Shown: positions 17,013 through 25,459 of the stretch, piece by piece | Numbering within the stretch: the stretch's first letter is position 1 | Layout of the letters: every line of letters begins with the position of its first letter | Source of the DNA: Planctomycetota bacterium | Lineage (GTDB): Bacteria > Planctomycetota > Phycisphaerae > WQYP01 | Direction: 5' to 3' | Length of the DNA: 47,393 nucleotides | Assembly: GCA_021808485.1 (NCBI GenBank) | Contig: JAKBBN010000015.1 | Span: 1 to 47,393 of the forward strand | The notes under the pieces: generated by a model | The model's input: the letters and a program-made list of their open reading frames with translations, nothing else | What the model was told of the DNA's origin: nothing | The model's database searches: none | Made by a program: the position numbers and the translations under genes

Positions 17013-17234
17013 AAAAATGACACAAGAGTTGCTCACTCGTTATGCTGCGGGAGTTGCCTCCATAATTCCGTTCTATCGGCATAAAAGAGTTTAAGAGAGT
17101 TCCGATCCCGCAATGAAACGCCGCGGAATTCTCCCGCGGGAGGCGCAAGCGTAATCTTCGGCAGAAAACCAGTAGTCCCGATGCGCGTCATCCAACGGAC
17201 GCTTTGACGTGCAAATGCAATTTGGAGACGTGCG
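17013..17234 (+). other. Long 5' leader of module 3, unrelated to the other leaders
   Basis: About 215 bases lie between the module 3 promoter and start codon. They include a hairpin at 17119-17145: CGCC and GCGG on the left pair with CCGC and GGCG on the right, separated by a small bulge. I see no similarity to the shared leaders of modules 1 and 2 and no known riboswitch consensus. Confidence 0.4.
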
Positions 17235-18179
17235 ATGAACGCACCACATGATGGTTCATCAACCAACTCATGCGGCTTAATGGGAAAAGCCGACGGGTTT
17301 ACATTGGTTGAACTGCTGGTCGTCATTTCAGTTATCGCCTTGCTTATTGCCCTGCTTCTGCCGGCGCTGGCCCGCGCCAAGGCCTCCGCGGATTCTGTTG
17401 TTTGCCTCAGCAATCAACACGAACTAGTTCAGGCGGTAATGGAATATCAGGGGGCGTACCACGGTCAACGCATGCCGTATGACGGGTCGGTCGCCTGGGT
17501 ATTGCCGCTGGCGCCTTATTTTAGCGCGTCGCGGCAGGAAAGTGGTATTAAGGGACCGCAATTAAGTTTTACCGCGATGGAAAGTGTGCTGATCTGCCCG
17601 TCCACATCGGTCATGAACTTGGCAAATCTCAATGCAGGGACCAACTATGCCGGTTCCACAAACACCACCTGGTACTGGTCGGAGGCATCGGATGATCCGG
17701 CTTGGGCACAACATCAGCTTAAGTACCTGCAAGGCAGTTACGGATTTAATTCCTGGCTTTATGCCCCCGGTGGTCCGTCGGAAACAATGACGCCTGACGG
17801 ATTGGCCTATGATTGGTGGGTAGATCCGAGCGCCAAGCCGTCGGCTCATTACTGGCCATTTATTCCGACAAATGCGTCGCCCGGATTGGTGCCGGTATTT
17901 GGCGATGCCATGTGGCTGGATGGCGGACCGGTGGAGAGCGACACGCCGCCGGATAATTCAGTTGTAACGGGATTAATTCCACTCTGGTCCTCCGGCGTAA
18001 ACAGTGGTAACGGCCAGATGGGCCGCTGGTGTGACCAGCGCCATGCCGACGGCATCAACATGGTGTTCCTTGACGGCCACGGCGCAAATATCCCACTCCG
18101 GCAGCTCTGGTCCGAAGATTGGGCGAATGGCTGGCAAATCCCCAGTCCGCCGCCTGCGGGTGTATCCACTTTGCCCTGA
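17235..18179 (+). CDS. Prepilin-like protein of module 3 (DUF1559-like)
   Basis: A 314-residue protein with a short leader and the prepilin motif GFTLVELLVVISVIALLIAL at about residues 21-40. The DNA of this helix is almost identical to that of module 1 (12290-12375). The H-X9-DG tail is exact: His270, nine residues, Asp280-Gly. The C-terminus resembles that of the module 2 protein, so module 3 shares its head with module 1 and its tail with module 2. A GGAG ribosome-binding site lies just upstream of the ATG at 17235. Export and processing by prepilin peptidase are expected; the function is unknown. Partner gene: the PEP-CTERM protein at 18413. Confidence 0.87.
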   Translation: MNAPHDGSSTNSCGLMGKADGFTLVELLVVISVIALLIALLLPALARAKASADSVVCLSNQHELVQAVMEYQGAYHGQRMPYDGSVAWVLPLAPYFSASRQESGIKGPQLSFTAMESVLICPSTSVMNLANLNAGTNYAGSTNTTWYWSEASDDPAWAQHQLKYLQGSYGFNSWLYAPGGPSETMTPDGLAYDWWVDPSAKPSAHYWPFIPTNASPGLVPVFGDAMWLDGGPVESDTPPDNSVVTGLIPLWSSGVNSGNGQMGRWCDQRHADGINMVFLDGHGANIPLRQLWSEDWANGWQIPSPPPAGVSTLP

Positions 18180-18199
18180 TGAGGAGTACTGCAAGCTTG

Positions 18200-18241
18200 A
18201 TGCCCTTTGGCCGTTGTTACATTCAGTCAGGGCATTTATTG
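18200..18241 (+). other. Intergenic hairpin of module 3
   Basis: ATGCCCT (18200-18206) pairs with AGGGCAT (18229-18235), followed by TTATT, 21 bases after the prepilin stop. It could be a weak or partial terminator. It completes the pattern of one hairpin behind each prepilin gene. Confidence 0.5.
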
Positions 18242-18412
18242 CGGTCCTTGGTTTGGAGAAAGGAGGATTGCACGGTAGTTTATGGTAACAGGCCGCGGTC
18301 GAACTGGCGGCGTGACAAACGGCCCGCTGTTTTGCCGGGCAAATTCCCGTGCCGCGGTTGATTTAATGGGATGGGAACCGAAAATATTAAAAAGTATCAA
18401 CAGGAGAAAGAC

Positions 18413-19201
18413 ATGAATATCCAAAAAAAGCTTGCAGGCATAATGGCTGCCGCCTGCACCGTGTTTGGAATCGCTGGAACCGCTGGCGCCACGATCACCA
18501 GCGGGTCAGCCGTAATTTTCGATTCGGCCAGTGCGCCCGCCGGCACAATCATTGCATCCAATACACCCGTGACGGGCATCATTGCTAACAGCGGTACATT
18601 GAATTACTACACCAACAACTATGGTGGAACTCCCGGCGAAACGTTTACCACGGGGGCATCCTCCTATTCATTGACACAAATTGCGATTTATGACGCCGAT
18701 CCGGGGAATATTGCTTCGGAAACAGGAAACGCTCACCTGGACATCGGCACCGTGGGTGCGGGCAATTCCTACACCCTGACGAATCAATACAACGGGACAT
18801 TCCCCGCCACGATCACCCAAGGGGACTATATGATCTTTAAGTTGGGAGCCCCGCAGGTACTTTCCCCCAACACAACCTATATCTATGGCGTGTACGATGA
18901 CAACAGCAATTACATGGGGCCTGGCCTGGTAACATCCGGTGGTGTCGCGGGTCAGCAACTCGTCACACTGGATGGTGGTTTTGGCTCCGGCACCGCCAAC
19001 CCGAACCCAACCGGGACCTTTCTGTCATGGAGCGGCAGCGGTGGCGCCGTGGTGAGTTCCTCGGGCACCGCAGGTACGGATAACGCGGTCTTTGTGGCAC
19101 TGGGCACGGTTAATACCCCTGAACCCACATCACTGACATTGCTTGCCGCCGCCAGTGTCGGCCTGCTTCTGGCCTGCCGCGGCAGGGTTGTGCGGCAATA
19201 G
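18413..19201 (+). CDS. PEP-CTERM surface protein of module 3
   Basis: A 262-residue exported protein with signal peptide (KKLAGIMAAACTVFGIAGTAGA) and a Thr/Gly/Asn-rich body. The pattern FTTGASSYSLTQIAIYD, then LSPNTTYIYGVY and a FLSWSGSGG-type segment resembles the choice-of-anchor domains common in PEP-CTERM proteins. The tail is TPEPTSLTLL, a hydrophobic stretch, then CRGRVVRQ. The ATG at 18413 has an AGGAG ribosome-binding site; the frame is open from 18371 but that start has no such site. It is not closely similar in sequence to the PEP-CTERM proteins of modules 1 and 2, although it takes the same place. Confidence 0.83.
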   Translation: MNIQKKLAGIMAAACTVFGIAGTAGATITSGSAVIFDSASAPAGTIIASNTPVTGIIANSGTLNYYTNNYGGTPGETFTTGASSYSLTQIAIYDADPGNIASETGNAHLDIGTVGAGNSYTLTNQYNGTFPATITQGDYMIFKLGAPQVLSPNTTYIYGVYDDNSNYMGPGLVTSGGVAGQQLVTLDGGFGSGTANPNPTGTFLSWSGSGGAVVSSSGTAGTDNAVFVALGTVNTPEPTSLTLLAAASVGLLLACRGRVVRQ

Positions 19202-19262
19202 CGTATCGGCCAATCCATCGGTCTGTTAACTATGTTCAACGCCTCGCAAGACCGGTATCAAC

Positions 19263-19289
19263 ACACCCGGTTTTGCGGGGTGTTTTCAT
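19263..19289 (+). terminator. Rho-independent terminator of module 3
   Basis: ACACCC (19263-19268) pairs with GGGTGT (19278-19283), followed by TTTCATTT. It lies 62 bases after the PEP-CTERM stop and ends about 55 bases before the GH27 start. Confidence 0.6.
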
Positions 19290-19343
19290 TTATATTCAGG
19301 CGGTTGGTCCAACCGCTGCAGAGCCTGAAATTCCGGAGTATTC

Positions 19344-20672
19344 ATGCCATCATGTCGCCCCATTTCTATTCTGTGCCTGCTGATTTCACTGCAATCCGCG
19401 GGCGTTGCCGCAGCCGGGCGCACACAGCCCGTTATTTCGGGAAAAGCCGGGGCGGCCTCGCGGCCGTTCATGGGGTGGAGCAGTTGGAGCTTTATTCGCG
19501 GTGACCCGACCCAGGCGAAAATTAAGGCACAGGCGCGAGTGATGGCGGCAAAGCTAAAAAAATATGGATACACATATGTGAATATTGATTCCGGCTGGAC
19601 CAATGGCTTTGACCGTTTCGGCCGTCCCCGCGTCAATCGCCGGCGCTTCCCGGCGGGAATAGCCTCGCTGGCCGGTTGGTTGCATCATCACGGTCTTAAA
19701 CTTGGGCTATATCTGGTTCCAGGCATGCCGGCGGCTGTGTATAAGGCGAATTGCCGGATTTTGGGAACTCATGTGACCGCGCGGCAAATTGCCGATCCGA
19801 ATCGTCCCGGAAACACTTTAAGCCGAAATTTCTACAAGCTTAATTTTAAATCCCCCGGCGCCATGGCGTACGTTCAAAGTCAGGCCAATTTATTGGCCGG
19901 TTGGGGGGTGGACTACCTGAAGCTGGATTTCGTCGGCCCCGGTGGCGGTTATCCGGGGTTGCGGCAAACCAATTGCCGGCCGGAGGTCCGGGCTTGGGAA
20001 ACGGCGATCAAACGGACGGGCCGGCCGATCTGGCTGGAATTATCCAATAGTCTCGCACTGAGATGGGCGCCTTTTTGGAAGCGCTGGAGCAATGGATGGC
20101 GGATCACCGGTGATATTGAGGCGTATCACACGCCCTTTTTGACCAGCTGGAAGCACGTATTGGTCCGGTTTGCCGCTGCACCCCGGTGGGTGAAGTATGC
20201 CGGGCCGGGAGGGTGGAATGATCTGGATTCACTGGAAATCGGTAATGGGGCGAAGGATGGTTTGACCGTGGCCCAGCGCAGAACGGTTATGACTCTCTGG
20301 TGTATCAACTGTGCTCCTTTATGCCTGGGCGCAAACCTGGAAAAGCTTACACCCGGTGATTTAAAAATTATCACCAATCGATCCCTGATCGCCATTGATC
20401 AGGCCGGCGTACCGGGAAAACTGATACAGAGAACGGCATCTCAGCAGGTATGGGTGGTAAAGCGGCCAAAAAACGTGATGGATGTCGCCTTTTTTAATCT
20501 TGGTTCGGCGCCGGCGCAAATGCAGGTTCGGTTGTCCGCGTTGGGGTTTGCCAATGCTGTAAAAGTGAGGAATATCTGGCGCGATGTCCCGCCTGGTCGT
20601 GCCGCGCACCGGCTGAAAATCACTGTCGCCCCGGGCGGAACGCAGCTGTTGCAGCTATCTGCGGCACATTAA
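19344..20672 (+). CDS. GH27 alpha-galactosidase-like glycoside hydrolase
   Basis: A 442-residue secreted protein with signal peptide (about 1-24) and a GH27/clan GH-D (beta/alpha)8 barrel starting at FMGWSSWSF. The nucleophile is probably Asp195 in YLKLDF (family form YxKxDxC) and the acid/base Asp257 in WRITGDIE. GPGGWNDLDSLEIGN and the CAPLCLGANLEKL segment are typical of the family, and a short beta-sandwich closes the protein. The usual Cys after the nucleophile (DNC or DWC) is Phe-Val here, so substrate preference may differ from classic alpha-galactosidases. A GGAG ribosome-binding site lies 6 bases before the ATG. It stands between the PEP-CTERM module and the TlpA-like gene. Confidence 0.85.
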   Translation: MPSCRPISILCLLISLQSAGVAAAGRTQPVISGKAGAASRPFMGWSSWSFIRGDPTQAKIKAQARVMAAKLKKYGYTYVNIDSGWTNGFDRFGRPRVNRRRFPAGIASLAGWLHHHGLKLGLYLVPGMPAAVYKANCRILGTHVTARQIADPNRPGNTLSRNFYKLNFKSPGAMAYVQSQANLLAGWGVDYLKLDFVGPGGGYPGLRQTNCRPEVRAWETAIKRTGRPIWLELSNSLALRWAPFWKRWSNGWRITGDIEAYHTPFLTSWKHVLVRFAAAPRWVKYAGPGGWNDLDSLEIGNGAKDGLTVAQRRTVMTLWCINCAPLCLGANLEKLTPGDLKIITNRSLIAIDQAGVPGKLIQRTASQQVWVVKRPKNVMDVAFFNLGSAPAQMQVRLSALGFANAVKVRNIWRDVPPGRAAHRLKITVAPGGTQLLQLSAAH

Positions 20673-20695
20673 ACGTGAAGTTTGCTGTTACAAAA

Positions 20696-20724
20696 TTGGA
20701 AATTCCCCAAAAAGATGTTAGATT
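20696..20724 (+). promoter_or_regulatory. Possible promoter of the TlpA-like gene
   Basis: TTGGAA (20696-20701), 17-base spacer, TAGATT (20719-20724), each matching four of six consensus bases. It lies 99 bases before the start codon. Confidence 0.35.
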
Positions 20725-20822
20725 AACCCTGTTCGCGGCAACTAATAACTAATACAGAGTTGACGCGTTGGTTCCCTCTGGCATGGTTGGTCTGTTTTCG
20801 TTTTTATGTATGGAGTGTCGTG

Positions 20823-21977
20823 ATGGGCTGGAAACTGAAATCAATGATGGCAGTCAATGCGGCGTGTGTTCTATCCGCCGGCGTTTTATTACGGGCAGCC
20901 GCTCCGGCTGCACCGGCCTCGAAGGAATCCGTGATTCAAGGAATTAACAAGCTACAGGACGCGATGAAAAAGGATGGGGTTAAGATTGATGCCGTGCTCG
21001 GCCAGCACAGCCCGGTTGAATTAATTACAAATGCCTCATATCGCGCGAAGTTTGCCGGAAAAGTAATTCCCCTTTTTCGCGATATCGTCAATCAGGCGAA
21101 CAAGTTCAGCACTGAATTTCCCGCCGATGCGCCTATGGTAGCGAGTCTGAAATACCATTATCTGGGATTGTTGCAATTAATTGGTGATAAATCCGCCGGC
21201 AAAACCATTGCCGCGGATGAAAAATCCGCCAATGCCCATACCGCCCGTGAGGCACTCATGGCGGAACTCCAGGTTAAGTGGTGGAACGACCGCACGAACG
21301 CGGCCGCTCAGGGAAAAATTCTGGATCAATATACGGCCATGGCAAAAGCCCATCCCCAGAGCAATAGCCTGGCGATTCTCCTGCTGGGTATGTCGCAGGG
21401 GAATGGATCTGCCGACGCCGCCATGAGCAATCGGGCCAGATCCATTATTGATAAAGACCTTAATGGCCCCATCGCCCAGCAGATTATCCAGCAGGACAAT
21501 CAAAATCTGGCATTGAAGTCCAGAATTGGCAAGCCATTTTCGCTGGTCGGCCGGGAGGTAAATGGCAAAACTTTCCATCTGTCGGCGTGGAAAGGAAAAG
21601 TCGTGCTGGTCGATTTTTGGGCCACTTGGTGCCCGCCATGCCGTGCGAGTCTTCCGCATGTCACCAAGCTATTTGAAAAGTATCATAGCCGTGGATTCAA
21701 TATCGTCGGCGTTTCCAACGATTATCACCGCTCGGCGTTGGTTAATTTCCTTAAGGCGAACAAAAAAATGGTGTGGCCACAGCTTATTGGTAAGAATCAA
21801 CACTCCTGGAACAAGCTTTCCCAGCAGAATGATGTGAATGCCATCCCGGCTCAGTTCATTGTCGATAAGAAGGGAATTTTGCGGGATATTGTGGTCGGTT
21901 ACGATCCCTCCCGCGTAACCGCGGATGTCGTGGCCCTGGTAAATGGTCGTCCTGTTCCGCCGCACGCCAATCAATGA
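20823..21977 (+). CDS. TlpA/ResA-like thioredoxin-fold protein
   Basis: A 384-residue exported protein: signal peptide about 1-26, an alpha-helical region of about 200 residues of unknown function, then a TlpA/ResA-type thioredoxin domain from about 235. The active site is WCPPC (Cys270 and Cys273) in VDFWATWCPPCRASLPHV and the cis-proline is in IPAQFIVDKKG (Pro342). Such proteins reduce or exchange disulfides outside the cytoplasm. The long N-terminal helical part followed by a thioredoxin domain is common in planctomycetes and Bacteroidetes. The ATG at 20823 has a GGAG site; an in-frame TTG at 20760 is less likely. A strong terminator follows, so it is probably a single-gene unit. Confidence 0.87.
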   Translation: MGWKLKSMMAVNAACVLSAGVLLRAAAPAAPASKESVIQGINKLQDAMKKDGVKIDAVLGQHSPVELITNASYRAKFAGKVIPLFRDIVNQANKFSTEFPADAPMVASLKYHYLGLLQLIGDKSAGKTIAADEKSANAHTAREALMAELQVKWWNDRTNAAAQGKILDQYTAMAKAHPQSNSLAILLLGMSQGNGSADAAMSNRARSIIDKDLNGPIAQQIIQQDNQNLALKSRIGKPFSLVGREVNGKTFHLSAWKGKVVLVDFWATWCPPCRASLPHVTKLFEKYHSRGFNIVGVSNDYHRSALVNFLKANKKMVWPQLIGKNQHSWNKLSQQNDVNAIPAQFIVDKKGILRDIVVGYDPSRVTADVVALVNGRPVPPHANQ

Positions 21978-22012
21978 TTCGGATTTAGAGGCGGCTTGGC
22001 AAGCTCTACTCC

Positions 22013-22054
22013 AAAGGATGCGGTTGACGATAATGCAGCCGCATCCTTTTTTTT
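22013..22054 (+). terminator. Strong Rho-independent terminator
   Basis: AAAGGATGCGG (22013-22023) pairs perfectly with CCGCATCCTTT (22039-22049), and the T-run continues for five more bases. It ends the TlpA-like gene. Confidence 0.92.
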
Positions 22055-22123
22055 ATGTAGCGCCGCTGATCCACACGCCATTGCGTTGCCGGTATTTCCT
22101 GCGGCCTTGGTACAATTAATGGT

Positions 22124-23836
22124 ATGGTTACCGCGCAGATAATCACCCCGCCTTCGGAATCCGCCGTATCCCGGCATGCGGATGTCCTGCGGCTCTTGCG
22201 CAATGTGCGCGAGAGAATATATGTCGGTAATATCCTGCGTGCATCGCTGTTTTTCCTTACCTTCGGGTGCCTGCAGGCGATTCTTCTGATCGGTTTTTCA
22301 GTTGCTTTCCGCCATGCCGGTTTGTGGCCGGCCATGGTCATTGTTGGGTTATGGCCGGCCGCCGCCTTGTTTATTCGTCACGTCAGGCGTTATTTTCCGC
22401 CGCTCCGCCGCATGAAACTGCCGGTGCTGCCGTGGCGGAGGATATGCTGGATCGCGCCTCTTTCCGTGTTGCCGCCGGTTGGAATGTTGCTGCTCGGCCA
22501 TGCCTCATCAACATGGCTGGTAGCATTGGATGTGGTTCTTATATGTGTGATCAGCGGTCTTTGGTCGGTAGAACGTCCGTCATCCCATCAGATTAGCTGG
22601 GCAATGGACCATCAAGCGGGGCTGGAAGGCAGCCTTGTACTTTGGCTGGAAACGCGCGGTCAAACCGCTGATGCCGCGCCAAACCCATTTTATCCGCTTG
22701 TGTGGCAAAGAATACAGGACCGCTGGCCGCTCCTGCAGACCGCGGCCGAGAACTTTATCTATCCGCCGGATCGTCATGAACAAAGCACCGGGATTTCCCT
22801 GGCTGTGCCCATCGCATCCGCGGGCTTCGCCTCTTTGGCGCTTGCGTGCTTGATCCTGATTGCGGGTAATTCAATCCCTGGTTTTGGAAATTCGGATGCA
22901 TCCGCCGGTTTGCCGCCTATCCAATCGCAACGATCGGCTTCCGTGGCGGCGGTTGGCAACATGGCGTCTGTCCATCCTGCATTGCCTCACCCGCTGCCGC
23001 CGTCACTTGTACGGCGGATCATGGCAAGGCAGGCCGCCGCCGCAAAATCCGGAAAATCCTGGTTGACTCATCCGCGCAGCGCCGCCGCGCAGATTCAACG
23101 CGACCTGCTGGCGCGGGAAAGCTGGCGGAAACAATTAGCCACGCTGGCTGCCGCACTTAAGCGGCAGATGGCGACTGAAACAGGTAGGCCGGGCGCACAA
23201 AACAAACCTGCTCCGGGCGGGGGGGCGGCGAATCATCGGCCGACGGCTCCGGAGAGTGCACCGCAGGACAACGCGTCCGTAGTGTCGGCCGCTGCGGTCG
23301 CAGCCCTCCGCCATGCCGGCTTATCCCAAGCGGATGCCACCCGAATCATGGTCGCCAGCCACGGCTTCGCCGGCCGTTCCGGCAAGGCGGCAATCATCCA
23401 ATTAAAGGCGGCGATCGCCGCGGTTGCGGCGGCCCGGATGAACCTGATGCGCGAATTGGCTGCGGAGCGGCGGTTGCTGAAAAAGATATCAGCGGTTTCC
23501 GGTGTATCACCGGTCGGGCGGGTGGCAAAATCCGCGACCGGCGGCACGGTGTCCAAAACTGCGGCGAATGGGTTACATCTGCCTGGCAGCGCCGGAAATA
23601 ACACCGGCTCGGAAAAAATCGCTGCGGACCATCAGCCTGTCGGTGGGAATCGACCATGGGAAAATGGGCTGGTGGATGGGGCGGCAACCGCCGTTTTAGC
23701 TCAACCATTTTCGCCGGCGGGCCCTGTTTCGCCGGTGCATGGCACGGCAATTCCAAAGATAACCAGTCAATTTACGGGTGCGCAGTCCGTACCGGAAGAA
23801 TACCGCCGCATTCTGTACCGCTATTTCCAGCCGTAA
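22124..23836 (+). CDS. Unrecognised membrane protein with low-complexity tail
   Basis: A 570-residue protein I cannot place in a family with confidence. Membrane helices are predicted at about 38-61, 67-85, 106-126, 130-147 and 224-247. Between helices 4 and 5 lies WAMDHQAGLEGSLVLWLETR, which resembles the D-x-R-x-GL-x-E segments of large planctomycete membrane proteins of the DUF4175 type; this is a weak resemblance. The part after residue 250 is rich in Ala, Pro, Gly and Ser, with an alpha-helical stretch at about 395-455, and is probably disordered or extracytoplasmic. It ends EEYRRILYRYFQ. No clear ribosome-binding site precedes the ATG at 22124. The plus-strand gene that follows is the RicT homologue. 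Confidence 0.6.
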   Translation: MVTAQIITPPSESAVSRHADVLRLLRNVRERIYVGNILRASLFFLTFGCLQAILLIGFSVAFRHAGLWPAMVIVGLWPAAALFIRHVRRYFPPLRRMKLPVLPWRRICWIAPLSVLPPVGMLLLGHASSTWLVALDVVLICVISGLWSVERPSSHQISWAMDHQAGLEGSLVLWLETRGQTADAAPNPFYPLVWQRIQDRWPLLQTAAENFIYPPDRHEQSTGISLAVPIASAGFASLALACLILIAGNSIPGFGNSDASAGLPPIQSQRSASVAAVGNMASVHPALPHPLPPSLVRRIMARQAAAAKSGKSWLTHPRSAAAQIQRDLLARESWRKQLATLAAALKRQMATETGRPGAQNKPAPGGGAANHRPTAPESAPQDNASVVSAAAVAALRHAGLSQADATRIMVASHGFAGRSGKAAIIQLKAAIAAVAAARMNLMRELAAERRLLKKISAVSGVSPVGRVAKSATGGTVSKTAANGLHLPGSAGNNTGSEKIAADHQPVGGNRPWENGLVDGAATAVLAQPFSPAGPVSPVHGTAIPKITSQFTGAQSVPEEYRRILYRYFQP

Positions 23837-24012
23837 AAACCGGCATCCCGGCCGCCGCTCCGCCGCAAGTCAGCAAGGGGAGACGTCCATATTTCTGCGG
23901 CAAATACCCCGGCTTTCCGTTTGCAGTCGTTTCGGGTTACAATAAAGCGGCTGGAAATCCCGGCAGAATCGAAAAATGCACTTGGGTTTTTAAGTTGCAA
24001 GGTTGAGAGTGT

Positions 24013-25443
24013 ATGGTTCTATCACTGGAAATTATGCCGCTGGAAGAACGGGAGCCGGAGCCGCAAGCTCCCAAAACCATGGTGGTTCGCTACGGCCTGA
24101 TGCGCGATATTGGGGAATTTCCGAGCGATCTTAAAACCAAGGTCGGCTGCGGCTCCAAACTCGTTGTTCGCACCAATCGCGGCACTGAAATCGCCGAAAT
24201 GCTGACCACCGTCTGCGGCAACGGGGGCTGCGGGAAATCAATTACGCGCGACAAACTGCTGGACTATATTTCCAATTCCGGCGGAGATAAATTTCCATTC
24301 ACCGAAAGCGGAAGAGTATTACGGCTGGCCACGGCACAAGACCTGGCCCAGCAGCGCCGGCTGGATGAACAAAAGCCAAGGCACCTGACCATGGCGCGTG
24401 AACTGGTTCACCAACATAAAATCCCCATGAAAATGGTGGACATTGAATATCTCCTGGGCGGCGAACGCATACTGTTTTATTTCACAAGCGAACACCGCGT
24501 GGATTTCCGCTCCCTGGTGCGCGAACTCGTTCAGCGTGTGCACACCCGAATTGAACTTTGCCAGGTCGGGTCACGCGATGAAGCCAGATTGGTGGCCGAT
24601 TATGACAAATGCGGTCAGCACTGTTGCTGCAAGCAGTTCCTTAAAGTGCTTGCGCCCATATCCATGCGATCCGCCAAAGTCCAGCGGGCCACGCTTGATC
24701 CACTGAAAATAAACGGCCGCTGCGGCCGCCTGATGTGCTGTCTGCGGTATGAGGATCAGACCTACGAAGAACTTCGAAAAAAATTACCGCCAAAAAATTC
24801 GCGCGTGGGAACCGCCAAGGGGGAGGCCTGGGTCCTTGACAGCCAGATACTCACCCAGCTGGTTTTGCTGCTTTATGATGACGGCAATCAACTTGCCGTA
24901 CCTATGGAAAATATTGAGACGTTCAATTTGCCCAAGCCGAAACTGCCCGGCGGGCGCACCATGCAGTTCCCCGGGGATATTGACCGCAATGTCGCGCCGC
25001 CCGCCGCCGGCCCCTCCGGTGCTCCGCCGACGGCACAGGGGCGCCGCGGCCAAACCGGTCCGCGACGGGAAGCAAATCGTGGCGACCGCGGCGTGTCCCC
25101 GGTTGTGGGTCCCGGAGGTACAGGCCAGCCGCACGGACGGCAGCCGGCCAATCGAAAGGTCCCGCCGGATCCAACCCGCTCCGGCGCAAACCTGCCGGCC
25201 GATCGGCGCGATGCACCCCGTGCGGAGCCGATTGTTTCCGCGGATGATCCGCAGCAAGCGACCGATCCCGCGGCAGACCTCCAAAATATACCCGGCAGTC
25301 TGCCTGCCTTGGCGACCGGTTTCAATGAGACGTCCGCGCACCAGACCCCGGCCGACGGTGACCGTAACTTGATTGCCGGTACTCCGCCGCCGGAGTTACC
25401 GCCGCCCACAGATAGCGCCTCACCGCCCGCCCCGCAACTCTGA
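24013..25443 (+). CDS. ricT: RicT/PSP1 C-terminal domain protein with long tail
   Basis: A 476-residue cytoplasmic protein. Residues 20-310 match the PSP1/RicT (YaaT) family: VVRYGLMRDIGEF at the start, PMKMVDIEYLLGGERILFYF and VDFRSLVRELVQRVHTRIEL in the core, then the cysteine cluster Cys200, 204, 205, 206 and Cys237, 242, 243 (KINGRCGRLMCCLRYE). In Bacillus, RicT with RicA and RicF binds Fe-S clusters and modulates RNase Y. The cysteines are all present here, so a metal cluster is likely. Residues 315-476 are a Pro/Gly/Arg-rich, probably disordered extension not found in the shorter (about 270-residue) Bacillus protein. An EVE-domain gene follows 16 bases behind. Confidence 0.9.
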   Translation: MVLSLEIMPLEEREPEPQAPKTMVVRYGLMRDIGEFPSDLKTKVGCGSKLVVRTNRGTEIAEMLTTVCGNGGCGKSITRDKLLDYISNSGGDKFPFTESGRVLRLATAQDLAQQRRLDEQKPRHLTMARELVHQHKIPMKMVDIEYLLGGERILFYFTSEHRVDFRSLVRELVQRVHTRIELCQVGSRDEARLVADYDKCGQHCCCKQFLKVLAPISMRSAKVQRATLDPLKINGRCGRLMCCLRYEDQTYEELRKKLPPKNSRVGTAKGEAWVLDSQILTQLVLLLYDDGNQLAVPMENIETFNLPKPKLPGGRTMQFPGDIDRNVAPPAAGPSGAPPTAQGRRGQTGPRREANRGDRGVSPVVGPGGTGQPHGRQPANRKVPPDPTRSGANLPADRRDAPRAEPIVSADDPQQATDPAADLQNIPGSLPALATGFNETSAHQTPADGDRNLIAGTPPPELPPPTDSASPPAPQL

Positions 25444-25459
25444 TTTCAAGGATGATGTC

